From: UBA12077 sp963665525
Lineage (GTDB): Bacteria; Bacteroidota; Bacteroidia; Bacteroidales; UBA12077
Direction of reading: 5' to 3'
DNA: 64,000 bases
Assembly: GCA_963665525.1 (NCBI GenBank)
Contig: OY762280.1
Coordinates: 3,348,001 to 3,412,000, forward strand
The notes beneath the pieces were generated by a model, which did no database searches, had not been told where the DNA came from, and saw only the letters and a list, made by a program, of their open reading frames with translations. The first letter of the stretch is position 1. Each line of letters begins with the position of its first letter. Positions 61,318 through 64,000 of this stretch are shown here, in pieces. The position numbers were made by a program, and so were the translations under genes.

Positions 61318-61779
61318 ATGAAAATTTTTTATTATACCTTATTTCTTTTATTTGCTATACCATTTTTTTCATCTTGTGATGAAGATCAGTGCAATACAGA
61401 TACAGAATCTTTATTAAATACTGAATTATTCCCCCAAGGAGTCGATCAGGAATTTATCGATAATCTATCTCTGTATTCACCTGAATGGAACGATAGCATC
61501 CATTACTCTGAAGAAGGTGCAGACAATATCATTGGATTTATACTTTCTCCAAATTCTGATACAACAGAAATTGTATATACATCAACTGTGAATACACTAA
61601 ATGATACTTTATTTTTTTACTATCAGCGTGAAATTATATTTCTTTCACCTGAGTGTGGCTTTATTACCGATTATACAATTGATACGGTAATACATACATA
61701 CCATATCATTGACTCTATTGAGATTGTTACTAATGAAATTACAACAGAAAAAGATGGCAGTATCAAAATATATTTTTAG
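61318..61779 (+). CDS. Small lipoprotein (DUF6452-like)
   Basis: A 153-residue protein with a lipoprotein signal (lipobox FSSC, C20) followed by an acidic Cys-containing segment 'DEDQCNTDT' and a beta-rich domain ending in IKIYF. It resembles DUF6452, a Bacteroidota lipoprotein family, in size and in its position before an outer-membrane barrel gene. The function is unknown. It overlaps the next gene by 47 bases, so the two are coupled and probably act together at the outer membrane. Confidence 0.75.
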   Translation: MKIFYYTLFLLFAIPFFSSCDEDQCNTDTESLLNTELFPQGVDQEFIDNLSLYSPEWNDSIHYSEEGADNIIGFILSPNSDTTEIVYTSTVNTLNDTLFFYYQREIIFLSPECGFITDYTIDTVIHTYHIIDSIEIVTNEITTEKDGSIKIYF

Positions 61780-62437
61780 TTTATTTTTAACTCTTATAAG
61801 TTTAACTTTTGCCTTCGGACAGGATGAAAATTTATATGCTCCTAAAGAAGAAAAAGAACCTTTAATGTTAAAAGGGATGAAAGTTGGTGTTAATGTTGGT
61901 CGTTTTACTGATTTCCAATTCAAACCTGAACGTTTTTCTTACGAAGCATCTTTTGATTTTAATTTAAGCAATAAATATTTTGGTGTTATCGAAGCGGGAT
62001 ATTCTGAAATTGATTTACAAGAAGATAACTATACTTACATTTCTGATGGTTCATTTATAAAAGTTGGTATGGATTATAACATGCTTAAAAAGTATCCATC
62101 AGATTATCTGGGAATGGGCTTTCGTATTGGAAGAGCTGATTTTTCACATTCTGCAAGCAACATTATACTAGAAGACTCACATTGGACTGAACCATTTTCT
62201 GTAGATTCAAAATCATACAATACTTACTGGCTTGAAATCTCTTTTGGCCTTAAAGGAGAACTTCTTAAAAATATTTATTTTGGATGGGGAGCCATGGTAA
62301 AAATAGCCATGTCTGGAAGAAAAGATGGAGCTTTTCAACCCTATGATATCCCTGGATACGGGAAAGGATCAAGCGCCATTAACTTAGGAGCTAAGTATTA
62401 TATTTATTATCAAATTCCTTTTAACAGAAGTAAGTAG
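61733..62437 (+). CDS. Outer-membrane beta-barrel protein (DUF6048-like)
   Basis: A ~234-residue protein with a signal peptide ending FAFGQ and a series of amphipathic strands such as 'GVNVGRFTDFQF', 'FGVIEAGYSEIDL' and 'GAKYYIYYQIPF', typical of a small outer-membrane barrel. It resembles DUF6048. I choose the ATG at 61733 (MKLQQKK); an ATG at 61754 (MAVSKY) is also possible and gives a shorter overlap with the lipoprotein gene. It probably forms a pair with that lipoprotein. Confidence 0.75.
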   Translation: MKLQQKKMAVSKYIFSLFLTLISLTFAFGQDENLYAPKEEKEPLMLKGMKVGVNVGRFTDFQFKPERFSYEASFDFNLSNKYFGVIEAGYSEIDLQEDNYTYISDGSFIKVGMDYNMLKKYPSDYLGMGFRIGRADFSHSASNIILEDSHWTEPFSVDSKSYNTYWLEISFGLKGELLKNIYFGWGAMVKIAMSGRKDGAFQPYDIPGYGKGSSAINLGAKYYIYYQIPFNRSK

Positions 62438-62456
62438 ATTTTGATTTTTGATACTA

Positions 62457-62891
62457 CTAAGGTGCCTTTCTAAGATTATTAAAGAATGATTCAACATATA
62501 CCCAGTCTTCGGTTTTTAGGCCAACGAAACTAAAGGCACATTCGAAAGTACTACAAATTTTAATAGATATTGGTAAGTCTTGTTTATTCATTTCAAACCA
62601 TGATGATGCTACTACTTGATTTGGACTACTTGTTATCATAGTTGATTTTCTATTACCAAACATTTTGCTATCATCAAAGATCTGTCTTATATATGTAATT
62701 ATCTTATCTACTCCAAAAAGAAATTCAGCATCTCTGAAGTCATGAATTACATTATAATTTGAATTATAGTCTTTATCTCTACTTACTTTCTTCTTTAATT
62801 CAATTAATTCATCACCATAAAAAGCACCACTATAATATTCTAAAATCAAAGATTTATTCGATAATATAACATATTTAAATTTATTGATCAT
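62457..62891 (-). CDS. Uncharacterised protein (possible STAS/SpoIIAA-like fold)
   Basis: A 144-residue cytoplasmic protein with alternating strands and helices. It begins with a strand pair ('YVILSNKSLILEYYSG') and then 'VIHDFRDAEFLFGVDKI', a pattern I have seen in small Bacteroidota proteins of SpoIIAA-like or STAS-like fold. I cannot name a family with confidence. It is convergent to the barrel gene with a 19-base gap and has no partner gene next to it. Confidence 0.65.
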   Translation of the reverse strand: MINKFKYVILSNKSLILEYYSGAFYGDELIELKKKVSRDKDYNSNYNVIHDFRDAEFLFGVDKIITYIRQIFDDSKMFGNRKSTMITSSPNQVVASSWFEMNKQDLPISIKICSTFECAFSFVGLKTEDWVYVESFFNNLRKAP

Positions 62892-63102
62892 AGGTTAATT
62901 TATGATAATTAGAATCCAAAAGTTAGTGAAATATTTAAAATCAAACAATAGTGCATTACTATTCAATAAAATTCAATTTAATAATCTACATTCATTTACT
63001 AAAAATAACCAAATACTATCTGTTTACTTTTATCTTGTTTTAGGTGTTAAACGTGATCTTATAAATATTGTTTATTTTATCGTTATCCTTCTATTGCTTA
63101 AA

Positions 63103-63999
63103 TTAATTATAGTACGTTTTTAATTTTTGTTGGAACAATTCCTTATTTACATTATTAATTTGAGTAATAATTAAATTGATTTGGTCAATTCGTTCCATTC
63201 TGGTTTCTAAGGAAATAAATCGTTCGTCGACAAAAACAATTTTTTCAATCTGGTAACCGGCTTCGTTCAAGTTCATTGCCACAGCAGCATTAAAGTTATC
63301 GAATATAATTACCGAAGGTAATTGATCGTCGGCATAGTTGGTAAATGCTTTTAATACCATCGATTTAATATATTTAATCTGTGTTTCTCCCAGGTAATTA
63401 GCACCAACCAAAATCTTAACCATATCAATTTGTGATTTCTTCCTATTCCGTGGCATAAGCTTCATTTGTTCATATTCCGATTGGCTTGTTTTTAAAAATA
63501 AATCAATAAACTCCTTTGGCACATCTTTTAAATGTCCTAATTCATTCTTGCTTTCTTTTACTTTATATTCTTTAATAGCCATTTTTTGATCTACCGGAAC
63601 ATAATATTCCCATTTCTTGGTTCTTTTGTAAGACTCGGTCACAGGTTTTGGTTTCCAGTTACTTTCAGGACGTTTCATCAGAGGAGCTGTAATATCTAAA
63701 TAGCCTGTTTCCAATGAATACAGTAAACAATTTACAAAATGAACCCAACCACCACCAATAGTATTATGTAAAGCACTCCACAAGGTTTTATTCGACTCAA
63801 GTATTTCTTCTGTTTTGCTAGTATCAACCTCAGTTTGCTTTAATTGCTCTACAAAATTATTATCTAATCGGGTTGGCAAATAAGTAAAAGAAGATTCATC
63901 TTCACCAACATTTGTATGATGCAATTCTTTTATATCTAAAATATAGTTTGAATCGTTTGCTAGAGTAATATGTATCTGAAAATCCTTATCCCATTGCAT
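63103..63999 (-). CDS. Uncharacterised protein, possibly truncated at the window edge
   Basis: A 298-residue frame whose first Met (63999) is at the very edge, so the true start may lie outside. The protein is mixed alpha/beta with a conserved-looking 'NTIGGGWVHFVNCLLYSLETGY' early segment (quoted by its ends NTIGGGW and SLETGY) and a late 'LPSVIIFDNFNAAVAMN' strand-helix. I recognise no family and no catalytic motif. No signal peptide is visible. Confidence 0.65.
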   Translation of the reverse strand: MQWDKDFQIHITLANDSNYILDIKELHHTNVGEDESSFTYLPTRLDNNFVEQLKQTEVDTSKTEEILESNKTLWSALHNTIGGGWVHFVNCLLYSLETGYLDITAPLMKRPESNWKPKPVTESYKRTKKWEYYVPVDQKMAIKEYKVKESKNELGHLKDVPKEFIDLFLKTSQSEYEQMKLMPRNRKKSQIDMVKILVGANYLGETQIKYIKSMVLKAFTNYADDQLPSVIIFDNFNAAVAMNLNEAGYQIEKIVFVDERFISLETRMERIDQINLIITQINNVNKELFQQKLKTYYN

Positions 64000-64000
64000 T

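Noticed and set aside
62902..63123. 73-codon reading frame on the plus strand
   Set aside because: Low-complexity, AT-driven composition, overlap with the end of the minus-strand gene and no promoter or recognisable feature. Probably chance.

Overview
The window is AT-rich chromosomal DNA of a Bacteroidota bacterium, probably a marine or sediment member of the Bacteroidales/Marinilabiliales. That placement is an inference. It rests on very large secreted proteins with type IX secretion (T9SS) C-terminal sorting domains, repeated TAnnTTTG -7 promoter elements close to start codons, many lipoproteins ending their signal peptide in SxC, and Bacteroidota gene neighbourhoods such as ftsX-DUF3098-uppP-truB-queA. 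No rRNA, tRNA, insertion sequence, phage gene or CRISPR array was seen.

Layout. 1-945: the end of a probable DUF2723 membrane protein and a small polysaccharide deacetylase. 942-7349: a putative lasso-peptide gene cluster in two divergent arms. The minus arm holds a nucleotidyltransferase and an asparagine-synthetase-like macrolactam synthetase. The plus arm holds an HPr-kinase-like peptide kinase, a sulfotransferase, a PqqD-like B1 protein, a transglutaminase-like B2 protease and a 49-codon precursor gene at 7200-7349. 7377-11711: a T9SS-secreted SprB-repeat protein. 11856-19769: a hydroxyacid dehydrogenase and a family 4 uracil-DNA glycosylase, then on the other strand the cell-envelope/tRNA operon ftsX-DUF3098-uppP-truB-queA and a YfhO-type membrane protein. 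19857-28357: a surface-polysaccharide locus (two glycosyltransferases, WecB-type epimerase, flippase, deacetylase-fold protein) with an unusual acyl module of MaoC-like hydratase, CitE-like lyase and AAC(3)-fold acyltransferase. 28383-31686: glyS and nadB, divergent.

31750-39432: a 2560-residue gingipain-like (C25) protease with a long tail of adhesion-type domains. 39644-43389: lpxK, purine nucleoside phosphorylase, an MFS exporter and a GNAT acetyltransferase. 43515-46955: a secreted protein with three lamin-tail domains. 47029-57911: asd, a small lipoprotein, hflX, a TonB protein, a HIT protein, greA, an extraordinarily charged 732-residue lipoprotein, a Rieske-like lipoprotein with an altered cluster motif, ahcY and ribF. 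58090-64000: two tandem TlpA-like lipoproteins, one without its CxxC, an lpxH-type hydrolase, a small lipoprotein/beta-barrel pair and two unrecognised proteins.

The most interesting element is the lasso-peptide cluster. The precursor has the W-x2-P-x-L / Thr leader pattern and ends in a C-terminal Ser, the residue phosphorylated by the HPr-kinase-like enzyme of the paeninodin system. The sulfotransferase beside it predicts a second tailoring step. The macrolactam ring register is not standard, and no dedicated ABC exporter is visible.
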